DNA from: Ascarosepion bandense
Lineage: Eukaryota; Mollusca; Cephalopoda; Sepiida; Sepiidae
Reading direction: 5' to 3'
Assembly (NCBI GenBank): GCA_037127315.1
Contig: JBBBDQ010000192.1
Span: 248,001 to 312,000, forward strand
DNA length: 64,000 nucleotides
Made by a program: the position numbers and the translations under genes. Of this stretch, positions 11,353-22,738 are shown one piece after another; the first letter of the stretch is position 1, and the number at the start of each line of letters is the position of its first letter. Under the pieces are notes generated by a model. It was not told the DNA's origin. It worked only from the letters and a program-made list of their open reading frames with translations, and did no database searches.

Positions 11353-11889
11353 ACCCTACTTCTACTCGGCCTTGTTTAGGGATTCCGCTTCCGTAAACAC
11401 CTCGGTACGGTCTCGCATCCGCGCAGACCTTAACTCGGCTCGGCCCTGTTTAGGGACTCCACCTCTCGTCAAGTATCTTCCACTAGCTGAGCACGAGCTC
11501 GCTTCCACGCTCGCCACTTCAACCTAGACCCGAAGGCGGAACGGCTCGAACCAGCCAGGCGGCTCATCCAGCATCTCCAGCCGACCAGCTACCGCTGCGA
11601 ATGCCCCATCTCAACGTTCGTAGCACCAACTCCATAGAGGCTACTACCCTTCGGACCTGGAGCGAACCCGAACTACATCCTGTACCAACTTACGTAAAAA
11701 CCAAGGTTGTTATTGTTTTTACCTCTGCCTTTGTCTCCTCATTGTCTTGGCTGTTTCACACTTATCAAGAATTCAAGTTTGCAGGGTCGACTTCCTCCAT
11801 CGACTCAGCAACAAGAGTAAGGGAATGGAAATGGAAATGCTAAGTTCATATGTATGAATGAATTCAGCCCTTTAAGTTTTACTCAAGCA

Positions 11890-12120
11890 ATAAGCATGTA
11901 AACAAAATAGCTTGTTGAAAAAGAATCGCTAAAAGAAATAAAAACATCATATGAAGGAAAAAGGTCCCAAAGTCAATAAAAACAAAGTTTTATCGGCAAA
12001 ATGTTTAAAAAGGCACTTTTTTGTCAGTGAAAGACACATTCAATTTGGAAATTCTTGCAAAAATCAAATAATGGTCAAATTTTGATGAAAAGTTAAGCCA
12101 GGACTTAATTGACTGAAATC
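11890..12120 (-). repeat. AT-rich repeat family A, inverted copy
   Basis: The stretch around CAGTGAAAGACACATTCAAT and the following TTGCAAAAATCAAATAATGG is the reverse complement of part of 18040-18130 and of 19490-19580. All three also share a region matching the phrase CTTTGGTCTTTCCTC or its complement. No coding capacity. Possibly part of a large non-autonomous element together with family B. Confidence 0.6.
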
Positions 12121-12500
12121 ATTTTTTTAAATATTTTTTTTTACAAAATATTCGTAAAAATATTTTTTTTTACATATGTTACTTCCAACTCCCACCAATG
12201 AATTTCCGGAAATGTCTAGAAATTCGCGATCGTTTCCCCATAAACCTAATATTAATTAAATTCAGGAGTCAGCTAAGCAACTGCAAAACAAAAATGCAAT
12301 AAAACTATGCCAATTTTTGGTTGCCCCCCTTACAGGAAAAAAGTTCCCTATAATGAACATTTGTATTCAGTGCCCAATTCTTTTCATTTCCACGTGTTTC
12401 TGAATCACCCAAAAACAGGTTTTCCAAATCCCGCTTTCAAAATTTAAAGTAATTTACTTCCTAGTTTCATCTTTTTTTACATTTAATTGTGAATGTAAGT

Positions 12501-13217
12501 TGTCGTGATACCACAAAAGCGAAAGCGAGCAAACCGGATGTTGGCTCTATGCCGACCAGAAAGCTAATGAATAAAAAGTCATCGTGCGCATCCGGATCCG
12601 CGCAGATGTTCCGGTTGAAAAATAAAAATTAATCAAATATCAAATTATCATTTTTATTTACCAGCCAATGAGAAGCCCGGAACCAAATACAAGGATGAAA
12701 TTCGAAACGACCAGCGTTTTGATCCAGAAGAAAAATATAAAAGCCGTGACAAAAGGCACCCAGACAGACAGGCACAGACAGAGGAGAAGAGTGTAGCTAA
12801 TCCCCTTGACATACGTCGAGTGGCTACTATGTTCGCCTCTTTCTTCCTCCCCTGTTCTCAAAGTACTAACTGACCTTTTCTAAGACATTCCACAAACCAA
12901 CTTGCTGACCTACTAACCTTAGAAACGGCAACTTGATAATGAACATTAATCATACTACCAAGCTTTTACCTTTCGGCATTATATCTTCAATGAACATTCT
13001 TTTATCTATTTCAGCTCATTACTATCTGCCATGAACTCTCTCTAACTTCGTTGGGCCTTTATTCCAAGTATTATTTTAATTGTAAAACATAAATGCTATG
13101 TATATATGTATAAATGTTATTTTATACACTAATTGCCTTTCTTGAATTTATAATCATTTTATGAATTATAGTGGGCTATCTTCCCACAAGGCCAAATTCC
13201 GTTAACCTGATACGACA
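12501..13217 (+). mobile_element. Solo-LTR-like block
   Basis: The block starts TGTCGTGATACC and ends TGATACGACA, so the ends are TG...CA with a 6-bp inverted repeat (TGTCGT/ACGACA). Inside are a TATA-like AAATATAAAAG at about 12732, a CT-rich transcribed-leader-like region and AT-rich DNA further 3'. These are typical LTR features. Flanking bases do not form an obvious 4-6 bp duplication and no internal retroelement domain adjoins it, so the call remains tentative. Confidence 0.35.
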
Positions 13218-13719
13218 TACTGCTACCCCTTACACCAAACGGAATAAAATAAGAGATACCCGCTATAAGGTAACTTACAGAAATCGAAAAAGCTTTCCCT
13301 TTTCTATTTTTTTATAAACAGCATTCGGTTTGGTCTGTTTTTTGTTGTACATTTTTTGTTTTTGTTGTAACCACTGAAATTATAAATTTGTTATTGTTAA
13401 ATTTCTATTTAGCATAACATTTCATAAATTGAGTTAGTTCAGTTATTTAAATTTCATTATTTATTATTAAATTGTAAAATTATTTTAAAAGTAAGTTTTA
13501 TATTATTTTAATTTTTATTTATTCAGAAAGCAGATACAAAAGTATGACTAATAAGCTAAAATAACTAAAATTCTATATAATATATAATTGCTGAAAATAT
13601 TATGATAAAATTTTTAACTTTACTATGTAGTTAACCCCCCACAAAAAACAAAAAACAAAAAACGTACAATTAGGTATAACTATGTCATGTCTGGCTGCCA
13701 TACTTATTGTTTTTGACGG

Positions 13720-14165
13720 TTTCCGTTTGTGATTAAATTATTCGTCACCTCGACCCTGATAAGAGGACTACCATGATTCTGAAACGCTTTTATAGTACAT
13801 TTCAGACAGTAAGTAATACTTGTTTCAAATCAGATTAAGGTAAGTTTAAATTTGCTAATATTAATAAAATAATGTTTCAGCGAGGTATATTTTATTTTTG
13901 CAAGATTTTTTAAAACCGAGAATTGGCTATTGTTTACAAAAAAATGGCCGAAAAATTAAAAATTTTTTTAAATAAAAAAGTTTTAGATTCCAATCAATAT
14001 AATTTCGGTTTGAAATACAGCAGAGTATTTTGCTTACTGGAATAAGTAAATTTAATCTTTTGGCTTTCAATTAAAGCTAAAATTAAAACTACAAGAACTT
14101 TTTTTATTTTTAAAAATTCAATTTAAATTTAGGTATTGAAAATGGGTGGCGGTACCAAAATTCTT
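13720..14165 (+). repeat. AT-rich repeat family B, forward copy
   Basis: It matches the reverse complement of 18370-18840 over most of its length. Anchors are ACTTGTTTCAAATCAGATTA, GATTCCAATCAATATAAT, TTTTGCTTACTGGAA and GGCGGTACC near the end. Scattered substitutions and small gaps indicate an old pair. No coding capacity. Confidence 0.75.
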
Positions 14166-14940
14166 TAGTAGTTAAATTTTGTGCACTTTTACCTGGAAGC
14201 AGGCTCCAGCCAGCTTTCTTAAATTTCTAAAACTCGAAATCTAATTGGCTAATTCACTTGACAAAATATTTCTGAATAAAATGTGATTTTCCTGCCCAGG
14301 CATCTGTGCCACTCTGAAAGTATTTAACTGAGAGAAACCACCAATGATTTCAGTTTGGCACCGGAAGAAGATTACCACTATGTAATGTAACAACAATCAC
14401 CCACTTCTTTCTCATGCTAACTTGAATGCTAAAACAGAATCCATTTCACCCAGTTTAATAATCACAAGTTGTCAGAGAGAAAGAAAGCAAAGACTACCTT
14501 CACTGATGTCCATTTCACACTAATACACTATTGGCCTGTAATGACTACTGCTGATTGCCAAGTCTCTTTCTACTGTTGAAGGTAACTACCCAAAATACAT
14601 CTTTTATATTGAATTCCACTAATATTTTTAATGTGAAAAATAAACTTTTTCAATTTGTTTTGATCATTTTGGAAACCTTGTTTATGGAATTCAACTTAAT
14701 ACTTTTGTGTGAAAACAAATTTTGAAAATGTACTTAGTGTCTAATATTTTATGAATATTTTCTCTGTTTATCAAATCGACAACTTTTAATGTGTGATCAC
14801 TTGTCGTGAAATAATCTACTGACAATTACAACTGTGTAAATTTGTAAATAAATTCCTTTTGTGTTGTTAAATTATACACCCATGTTTCCTTTTCATTATA
14901 TGCTGCCAAACACACCTTTTTTTTTCATAGATACCTCAAA
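14166..14940. other. AT-rich intergenic DNA
   Basis: No gene or shared repeat recognised. It separates two copies of repeat family B. Confidence 0.5.
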
Positions 14941-14949
14941 AAGCAATAC

Positions 14950-15130
14950 TTAAGGTTTTAAATGCATTTAAAAATGCATCTTTCTTGAAGCTTTTATTTT
15001 AGTTTGAATTTCGAAGTAAATAGATTAAATTTAATATTTTCAATAAGCAAAATACTTTGCTGTATTTGAAACCAAATTTAAATTAGTTGGAATAATTTTT
15101 ATTTTTAAAATTTTTAAAATTGGTTATATT
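14950..15130 (-). repeat. AT-rich repeat family B, partial inverted copy
   Basis: AAGCTTTTATTTTAGTTTGA, then TTAAATTTAATATTTTCAATAAGCAAAAT and a TTTGAAACC-type stretch, aligns with the family B copy at 18370-18840 in the same orientation. Only the central third of the family is present. Confidence 0.5.
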
Positions 15131-15689
15131 GACAACACAACTATATTTATTTAAAAATCTTCTAAAAATGAAATGTATTTCTTCAAAATTTTATTTGAGG
15201 AAGATTAACTGATTTAAAGTTTGATTTATCTGAATTAAAACATTACTTTTTGTTTAGAATAATGCAGAAAAACATTTTTAACATAGGTGAGTGTTTTTAT
15301 GAGGAATTGACAGATTTATCAATAGCTTAATGTTTGGCAAAGGACATATGACTAATAATTAAGAAATACAACATAAATGCCTCTTTTATATATATTTTTT
15401 AAATACTCAGTAATCTAACATATTATTGAGTTTTAGGTATTGTAGCTTTGTAGTCTTATTTATGAAGACACTTATTAGAAAATTTTAGTAAATTATCAAT
15501 AAATTTTAAATTTACAGCTCTTATTTTCTGATAATATAATGAATGGACATCTGCATTTACAAAAATTGGTATTTATACTCACAAACAAACTCAAAATTCT
15601 TTTAAAATACTGGGGTTCATTAAATTGTAATGAGCTTTTCCATTTATGAATAGCAAATATAGTTTTTACCAAGTGGCTGAAAAACTCTG

Positions 15690-17620
15690 TCTGTTTCCCC
15701 ACCACCTGCATAAGAGTACCCCTACAGGACACACTTCTCTGCAGGTCTCTGCTTCACCTCTGTCCCTGACTCCTGCCAAGCCTTGCAGTTTTACTCTCTT
15801 TTGAAACTCCAATCATGCTGTCATTTCTATAAATATTTCTCTCCACTCCTACTACCCACCAGAATTTCCTACCAACAGATTTCTTATTGATACCAAAGAC
15901 TGGAATTTGTTCTGTTGAGGACTGCACCTCTGAGGTCTCCTTCTAGGTAAAAGCTGGCATCAATGCTTTCATCCCAGTCAGAAAGTTCTGTCCTAAACAT
16001 CATTTGTCCCCCTGGTTCTCTCCTGCTTGCTCTGCCACTATTGTCCACAGGGATCACTTTTTCCAGCTATATCAGAGCCACACATCTGGCCATAATAGGT
16101 GCCTATTTACCTCTGCCTGTAATGAGTGTAGGAGGATCTTAAATGATGCTAAGCTGTTGTTTGCTGAGAGAATGAAGCAGCATATAGCAGCCCGCAAGTT
16201 TGGCTCCAAAGACTACTGGTGGGTCTGCAAATGTGTGCTGAATGACAGCATATCCTCTATCTCTCATTTAATCTATAAATTTTGGTTTCTCACAGCCACT
16301 GTGGTCAAGGTTGAGTGCTTTGCTTGCAGATTTTCCTCTAACTTCCCATTTGATTCGTCTGGAGTACCCAACTTCCCTCTTAGAACTGAGGCTCAACTGA
16401 GGATTGTTTACATACCCACCTCTTTGGTCTCTAAGATAATTTAAAAACTTGGCCCCCATAAGGTGAGCAGAGGCAATGGAATCCTGGCCATTGTCTTGAA
16501 GAAACATGCCTCTGAACTCTCCTCTCTAAAATTTATATTTACTGCCTCTCTTTCCTGTTTTCCCGCCTGCTGGAAGTCCTCTTCCTATATTTAAGAATTC
16601 AGGAGAACCTCCAGACCCTTCTAATTATTGCCCTATCAGCCTCTTACCAATTTTTGTCAAAGTGTTCAAGGCTATCATCAATGCTGAAATAGTTCAACAT
16701 CTGACCACCCATAAACTATTCTTGGACAGACAGTATAGCTTCTGCTTTGCCAGGTCTACTGCTGATTTGCTAATGACCATCACCAAGTACATTTATCAGA
16801 CCCTCACTAAGAATTGCAAAACTCGAGCTGTTGCCCTGAATATCTTCAAAGCATTTACAGGGCTATGGGTATCACTGGACACTTGTTTGGTTTGATCCAA
16901 TCATTCCTATCAAACTGTATAATGAAGGTCGTCTTGAACAGACACGCCTCCATATCCTATCACACAAAAGCACGTGTCCTCCCAAGGCTCCATCCTAGGC
17001 CTGATGCTCTTTCTGATCTTCATCAACAATCTCCCTGATGTGATCAAATCCCAAGTAGGCTAGCAACACCACCATTTAGTCCTGCCTCAGCACCAGCCAC
17101 TTTCTCACCAACAGGATTTGGCTTCCCTCTGTCTCTTCTACAAATATTTTCATGGCTTCTGCTCCAACGAGCTTAACTCCCTAGTGTCCCCTCTACTAGA
17201 ATTTTCTCAAGCAACCAGACTGGCAACAAGTTCCCACCTTTTTACAGTCAAAACAACCAAATGCAGCAGACATTTCTACTCTCTCAGCTTCTTTTCTTGC
17301 ATTTCCCATTATGAAACTCCCTTCTGTATACTTGCTTCCTACAATCTCCAAGAGTTTAAATGTCATCTCTTATCCCCTTGACTCCTATACTTCTCTTCTC
17401 CTTTCCACTACACCCCCTGAATCTTGTTCTTCTCTCTTTTTCATTCTCATGCAACTCTCTTCACATCAGTATTCTCAGCCTTCTCTTGCCCATTATCTGA
17501 CACTCCCTGTAACTGGTTCGTTTTCCTCTTTGCTCTCCTCCTATGCAATCTTTCACTCTCTTCCTGTGCACCAGTGGCAGTACTGCTTTGCTTGGGGTGA
17601 AATGATTAAAAAGAAAAGAA
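15690..17620 (+). pseudogene. CR1/Jockey-like LINE ORF2, internally deleted
   Basis: From about 16004 the frame reads WFSPACSATIVHRDHFFQLY, the region between endonuclease and RT, continuing to ARRFSSN-like and FPLRTEAQLRIV. After a frameshift comes FKAIINAEIVQHLTTHKL and DRQYSFCFARSTADLL (RT). The copy then loses the segment just after the motif-A KAF and lacks the YADD region altogether: it jumps near 17115 to LASLCLFYKYFHGFCSNEL, the C-terminal part. The 3' end is CAGTGGCAGTACTGCTTTGC followed by GGGGTGAAATGATTAAAAAG. Both the protein and the tail match the longer copy at 52830-54312. Upstream, 15690-16000 is coding-like in the same direction. Non-functional. Confidence 0.8.
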
Positions 17621-17637
17621 AAAAAAACATACTTAAC

Positions 17638-17725
17638 TAAAATTTTAAATTTTAAATTATTATAATTAAATTTTAAATTATTATAATTAAATTTTAAATT
17701 TTAAATTATTATAATTAAATTTTTT
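17638..17725. repeat. AT-only tandem repeat behind the LINE tail
   Basis: Three to four irregular repeats of AAATTTTAAATTATTATAATT follow the LINE poly-A-like tail. This may have grown from the tail of the preceding LINE. Confidence 0.7.
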
Positions 17726-17734
17726 AAAAAAATG

Positions 17735-18290
17735 TAGAACATTTTTGTAAAAATTTATTATTCATTAGGAAAAAAAAATTTTTCTCAAGACAATAGTGTC
17801 CATAATATATCTTATTCATAAAAGCAGTTAAGAGATTTTCTAATTGAATAATGTCTTAATTTTATTGTTTTTATTTTATGATTCAAAGCAGATTTTCTCT
17901 AACTTGGGGTCTTGTTTGAAAAGAAAATTCATTGATTTAATTTCTCCAAGAATTCATCCTTATAGTTAACATCAATATTAAGCATTACAAAAATTAATTT
18001 CTCAAAAAAGTTCTATTTCTAATTTAATTTAATTCATTTGTGAATAAGTCTTGAAAATTTCATTAAAATTTGGCAATTATTTGATTTTTGCAAAATTTCC
18101 TAAATCAATGTGCATTTCACTAAAAAAAAAAGAAACACTCAAATTTCCCACACTAATTTATGGTCATCCATTGATGAAGAAAAACAATATTTTTAATCCA
18201 AAATTTTTAAAGTTATAAAAAGGATTAAAATAAAAAATATAATTTAATAATAAAAAAATACTTTGGTCTTTCCTCTTAATATAATGAATC
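17735..18290 (+). repeat. AT-rich repeat family A, direct copy 1
   Basis: It aligns in the same orientation with 19120-19745. Anchors in order: TTGTAAAAATTTATTATTCAT, a CATAATATATCTTATTCA-type phrase, CATTAAAATTTGGCAATTAT, CAATGTGCATTTCACT and ACTTTGGTCTTTCCTCTTAA. No coding capacity. Confidence 0.65.
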
Positions 18291-18369
18291 TTTAATTTAC
18301 CATTATCTTTCAAATAGAACTAAAATTTAAGTTAAAAGAAAGTATTTAAATTATTTAAATTTAGAAAAG

Positions 18370-18840
18370 TCATGGTGGTACATATGTAGGTACCGCCACT
18401 TATTTTCAATAGCTAAGTTTTAAAGGGAATTTTTAAAAATTAAGAAGCTTTCATTTTAGCTTCAATTGAAAGCCAAATGATTAAATTTACTATTTCCAGT
18501 AAGCAAAATCTCTGATGTTTTTTGAGTAAAAATTATATTGATTGGAATCTCAACTTCTTTCGAGTTTTCAAAAGTTATCATTTTTTTCATCTATTTTGAC
18601 AGGTTGAAAAGTTTGTAAACAAAAGTTAATCCTCATTTTTAAAAATTTTGCAAAAATAAAATATACACCTGTGACACATTAAATTTGTTAATTTTTCAAA
18701 AATAAAGTTAAATTAATCTGATTTGAAACAAGTGTTAGTTGAAATTTAGGATAAAAGTATTTCTTAATCATGGAGTTCTGATCTTTCTGACCTGTAAAGT
18801 AAGTGATGACAGCTAAATGAGGTTGACCAAAATTGACATA
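18370..18840 (-). repeat. AT-rich repeat family B, inverted copy
   Basis: The reverse complement aligns with 13720-14165. It lies between two direct copies of family A, so the order is A, B, A with A units starting about 1.39 kb apart. The three blocks may be pieces of one longer repeated unit. Confidence 0.75.
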
Positions 18841-19119
18841 AGTTTATAAAACCTAAGTGAATATTTTGTAAGGACAGCAATCATTGAAACACATGTCCTT
18901 TAAATGATATGTTGCTTATGACATTTCATAGTTTAAATAAAAATGGACAATTTAACATAAAAAATTAAAAGTTATTTTAATAATCTTAGTGCCAAATGAT
19001 TTAAGCTTCTTAATTACTGATTAGTAAATATAGTCTTCACTTAATAACTGAATACATACAATGACTTGAAGAAATAAAAAAAGATGTTTGAAACTATAAA
19101 TCATCATAATTAATAAAAA

Positions 19120-19745
19120 AATGAAAACAATTCTTGTAAAAATTCATTATTTATTGTAAAACCTTTCTTCAGACTATGATATCCTTGATATATATTATTC
19201 AACAAATAAAAGCTTATCTAAATAAAAAAATGTCATAGTTTTAATGAATTTTTTATTTTACTATTAGAGTATATTTTCAGGTACACAGCTACTTAAAAAA
19301 AAAAAGAATTAAATGATTTACATTCCCCAAAGAGTCCTGCCTTTAACTAATATAAAGTTTGTGGACAGTATTAAATTTGTAGAAATTTCATGAAATTAAT
19401 TGGAAGAAGGTAGGAGGGAGTAACAGATGAAAAAAAATTATATATGTTTTTACTAAGATTTTCTAAAAATTCAAAAATAACATCAATCATTTTTTAATAA
19501 ATCCTGAAAGTTTCATTAAAATCAGACATTTAATTTTTTGCAAAAATTTCAAAGTTAATGTGTCTTTCACTGGCCAAAAATGAGCTGCATAATATTAAAT
19601 TTTCCTTGTAATAAACTCTGATAAAAATCTGGTTACTCACTGACAAAAAAAAAGAAAGAAAGATTTTTAGTCAAAATTTGGAATGTGTTAGAAAGGATTA
19701 AAAATGAAAAAAAAAAATGAAAAATACTTTGATCTTTCCTCTTAA
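19120..19745 (+). repeat. AT-rich repeat family A, direct copy 2
   Basis: Counterpart of 17735-18290 with many substitutions. Anchors: TTGTAAAAATTCATTATTTAT, AAAGTTTCATTAAAATCAGAC, AATGTGTCTTTCACTGG and ACTTTGATCTTTCCTCTTAA. Non-coding. Confidence 0.65.
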
Positions 19746-19759
19746 TATAGACATTTTGA

Positions 19760-20560
19760 TAAAACTTGGTTTTTATTAAGTTTTGGGTCTTTTAACATCA
19801 TCCTCTGCTGCTTTTTTAGCAAATGAGGTACCTATACATATGTTATTCACTATTGTATTAAGACGTGTGTCAAACCCAATATCAAAATCATCTCAAGCTG
19901 TGATTTTATCTTTAGATTTTAAACCAAGATATTTTGAAGTGTTTAATCTTCTTCATTTAAAAAAAAAATGCCCCCAAAAAAAGACATGAAACTTTATTTA
20001 AAGAAGTTTATTTGCTTTAAGACCAAAATTTTCAAAAATTCTGAAGATCCTCACAAGTACAGCAGTACTTCAATTGGATCTATTATATATTATATGATAT
20101 GGGAGATATGTTGACGATATAGGTATTCATAGTTTAGATAAGAATGATCTTGAAAAAAAAAAAAAACAATATTGTTTTTACCAAGTATTTCAAGAAGATA
20201 AATCTTTCCAAAACAAACTTTGATTGGAATGAAAGCAATCACATAGCACCTACCCTAAATCTATCCTAAAAATTCAGAATGTGGAATTAATAAATGCTAA
20301 ACACTCAAAATAGATGAGTATGTGACTCAGTTATACTAAATTAGATAGATAAATTGAACACAGATAGGGATCCAACACTGCAAGATGTTACGAAGTCAAA
20401 ACATTAAACTAAGAACACAAGTTATTTATTTAAATAGCCTTGTCATATCTAGACTGATGGCATCCAGCTTGTTTAGAAAGGTCTAAATTATAATCTATAT
20501 CCTACCATTTTCTCAGATCTATGGTTAAAATTGACTTCAAGTGAATGAACTTAGTGAATC
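19760..20560 (+). pseudogene. Non-LTR reverse transcriptase remnant
   Basis: The frame through 20107-20154 reads YVDDIGIHSLDKNDLE, a YxDD catalytic box in the usual hydrophobic setting. About 300 bases on, a frame resembling the C-terminal LINE region appears (LRTQVIYLNSLVISRLM, compare NSLV-SRLTYG in active families). A poly-A-interrupted frame precedes the box. Stops and frameshifts are frequent. The clade cannot be assigned by eye; it is not one of the CR1-like or Tx1-like families found elsewhere in the window. Confidence 0.45.
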
Positions 20561-20570
20561 TTGAAGAGGA

Positions 20571-21301
20571 TCTAAACTTATCTATAAATAAAACTTTGTC
20601 TGTGTGTGTGTGTGTGTCTGTGTGTGTGTGTGTGTGTGTCCGTTACCTATAGACTCTGAAATGGCTGAACCAATTTTCTTGAAAATTTACACAATTGTAC
20701 TATAAGCATCTGCGAGTGTTTTTAGCTAGGTTTTGTGTCGAGGTACTGCCAATAAATATCGAAAATTGATAATCGATAAAATCGGGTTATAGAAGGAGTG
20801 GTCCAATTTTAATCAAATTTGATACACTCATAGACAAAGACATAAGAAACAATATTCAGAAGTTCCAAAGTTGCAGTTCTTACAATAATGCAGAAAACTG
20901 ATAATATATATATATATAAAAGGCAAGATGTTTGTGTGTGTTTATCTGCCTGTATGTCTGTATTATTTCAGCCCTTTTATTTTAGTTTTTGCTTTGGGTT
21001 TGGCTCTAAGTAGGTATAATGGTAGTTCTTAGTCTCAGCCATGATACCATTTACTCAGAGGATTTATTTAGCCTTCATAATTCAGTTTATAACAAAACAA
21101 ACTTATTTGATATCGATACCAGGAAATCAAAATTTGATTTACATCCATTCATTTTTCCTTCAGTCTACGGTTTCGCTTTAGCTGGAAACAACTATTGCTT
21201 TTTAGTCTTTTGTGCCAGCGTCCAAAGAGTCTGAGGTCCAGGACCATGGATTTGTTTTAAAGCTTTCATTACACCTGAGCAACGCTGGGCTATACTGCTA
21301 G
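20571..21301 (+). mobile_element. Non-autonomous Helitron-like element, copy A
   Basis: This 731-bp unit is repeated at 59358-60106. Both start TCTAAACTTAT immediately after an A and end CTGCTAG immediately before a T. That is the 5'-TC...CTRR-3' structure with insertion between A and T seen in Helitrons. The order inside is: AT-rich start, GT microsatellite, TACCTATAGACTC, ATGGCTGAACCAATTTTCTTG, an AAATCGGGTTATAGAAGGA region, a weakly open segment and the ACACCTGAGCAACGCTGGGC terminus. There is no Rep/helicase gene, so movement would need a partner. A strong subterminal hairpin is not obvious. The short open frame at 21019-21234 is part of the repeat and is not a supported gene. Confidence 0.7.
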
Positions 21302-21749
21302 TTTTACTTCTAAACTGGTGCTATAGAATCACAAAGAACTTTCCCAAAAAAACAAAATCTACATCACTTGACTTTCAACAGAAGCAATTTAGTAATGGAT
21401 AGCACATGAAACTTGAGTAAATAATGACAATCAAGATGTTGACTTTCTACTTAAACAAAAGGTTAGAAAGGAACCCCCCTCCATCCATACTAAAAAGAGC
21501 AATAACAGTAGAAACTGAGAAACCTATTTCCTGACAAACTATGTCAAAAGAAAAATTTTATAAATTTAAACTGACAATAGCTGACAATGATACGGTTTGG
21601 ACAATGAATACCAAAGTTTCCTTATAAGGAAATGGCTAATCTTACTATTTCATTATATTTCACAAATAAATGTCATAATTGGATTCTTATAAATTCTTAT
21701 ATATTTAATAAAATATTTTTTTCTATCTCATGGCCTGCCATGCATTTCA
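21302..21749. other. Sequence beyond the copia pol end, 3' LTR not resolved
   Basis: This lies just downstream (minus strand) of the copia RNase H. A purine tract reading GGATGGAGGGGGG on the minus strand at about 21473-21487 could be a polypurine tract. No repeated LTR could be matched to the other end. Confidence 0.3.
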
Positions 21750-22738
21750 TAATTTTGGGTGGGAGGAAACACCTCTTTTTGTAAGAATCTCAGTTACTAT
21801 CCATATGATTTTCTCTATTTAATTCTTAGTTAGCATTTCTTTGAGGATGGTCATCTCAACTGTCAACCTTTTATCAAGAATGAGATTGGTTGAATGAGTG
21901 GCACTGTGTACTCCAGAGTTGTCTGTTTTGCAGACTATGGGGATCTTTGAGAAATCATCTGTATGTAGAATTTCACAAAGTAATGTTTTGCAATATATAC
22001 AAGATCCACCAAAACTAGAGTCTGCCACTTATGTGCTTTTGACAAATCTCCTTATTCTCTTGGATTGCCAATGAACAGGTAAGTATTTGCCATTGCTTCC
22101 AACAATGAAAATGACATAGACCCCCACCCCAAATCCTGAGAATTACCATCCTCTAAATTGGCAAAAGATGCATCACTATATACCAGTATTCACAGTTTCT
22201 GGAGATCACCAAGAACTGGGATACTAATCCAAGAATTCTCCTTGGTATTTTTAATGTTCTTGGCTTGTCATATAAATTCAAATCTTCCTTTCTTTATAAA
22301 ACATGAACATTCGCTCATATCAAAACTGAGATCAGGCCTGGCCTGGCCTGGTCTGGGTTGCAATCCAATTTAACTTGCCATTGGCCTGTCTAACCATTGT
22401 TTCTTCATCAGAAATCAATCTTCCTTTTCCAACAACATAAGGAGCAGGGATAAGCTGAAGTCCTTGAACATATTTGTCCTGGCTAATAACAGTGTTTTTT
22501 TTTTACTGATTAACATCTAATCCAAGGTACCTGAAGTTAGCTGAGTCCTCAGATTTTACAACAAAAATGACCTTTAGTTTTTCAATGACATCTCCTGAAA
22601 AGCACAGAACCACTCCAACAGAAGTCATCAACATGTATGGAAATAATACCATTATGAAATCAAGTAAAATAGCTTGGTCATATCTGGATATATTGGCTCC
22701 AAGTTTCAGCATTTTTACCGTAAGCTACCAGGATATTG
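21750..22738 (-). pseudogene. Ty1/copia pol, C-terminal half (RT end and RNase H)
   Basis: On the minus strand, the reading resumes after the nested LINE with a SW*LTVKMLKLG-type stretch, then KLGANISRYDQAI, an RT segment ending SEDSANFRYLGLDVNQ (the copia RT C-terminus). It continues with FEFI-QAKNIKNTKENSW and LVYSDASFANLEDGNSQ, the first RNase H aspartate region. The end has KTDNSGVHSATHSTNLI and LDKRLTVEMTILKEML, then LTKRGVSS near the C-terminus. Together with 23862-25888 this is one element. Several stops and frameshifts make it inactive. Confidence 0.8.

Larger units (their letters stand above)
10441..11850. mobile_element. GC-richer repeat island, LTR-like, unclassified
   Basis: Composition changes sharply from the surrounding AT-rich DNA. 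The block opens with TGTCGCGG, and its exact reverse complement CCGCGACA occurs at 11345-11352. That would make a 912-bp TG...CA unit with 8-bp terminal inverted repeats, as in an LTR. No matching target duplication or primer-binding site follows, so this is tentative. The block includes a pyrimidine-rich stretch (10710-10860), a strong hairpin (11053-11076), a tandem array (11130-11352) and a further duplicated phrase, CTCGGCC(T/C)TGTTTAGGGA, near 11366 and 11440. Open frames on both strands here follow the tandem array and are not convincing genes. Confidence 0.4.

Noticed and set aside
11123..11396. Overlapping open frames on both strands in the GC-rich island
   Set aside because: They follow the 58-bp tandem array, whose period is not a multiple of three; the frames arise from low stop-codon density.
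21019..21234. Plus-strand frame repeated at 59847-60059, which might suggest a conserved small protein
   Set aside because: Both lie inside the two Helitron-like copies and differ by frame-changing indels, so DNA-level repetition explains the similarity.
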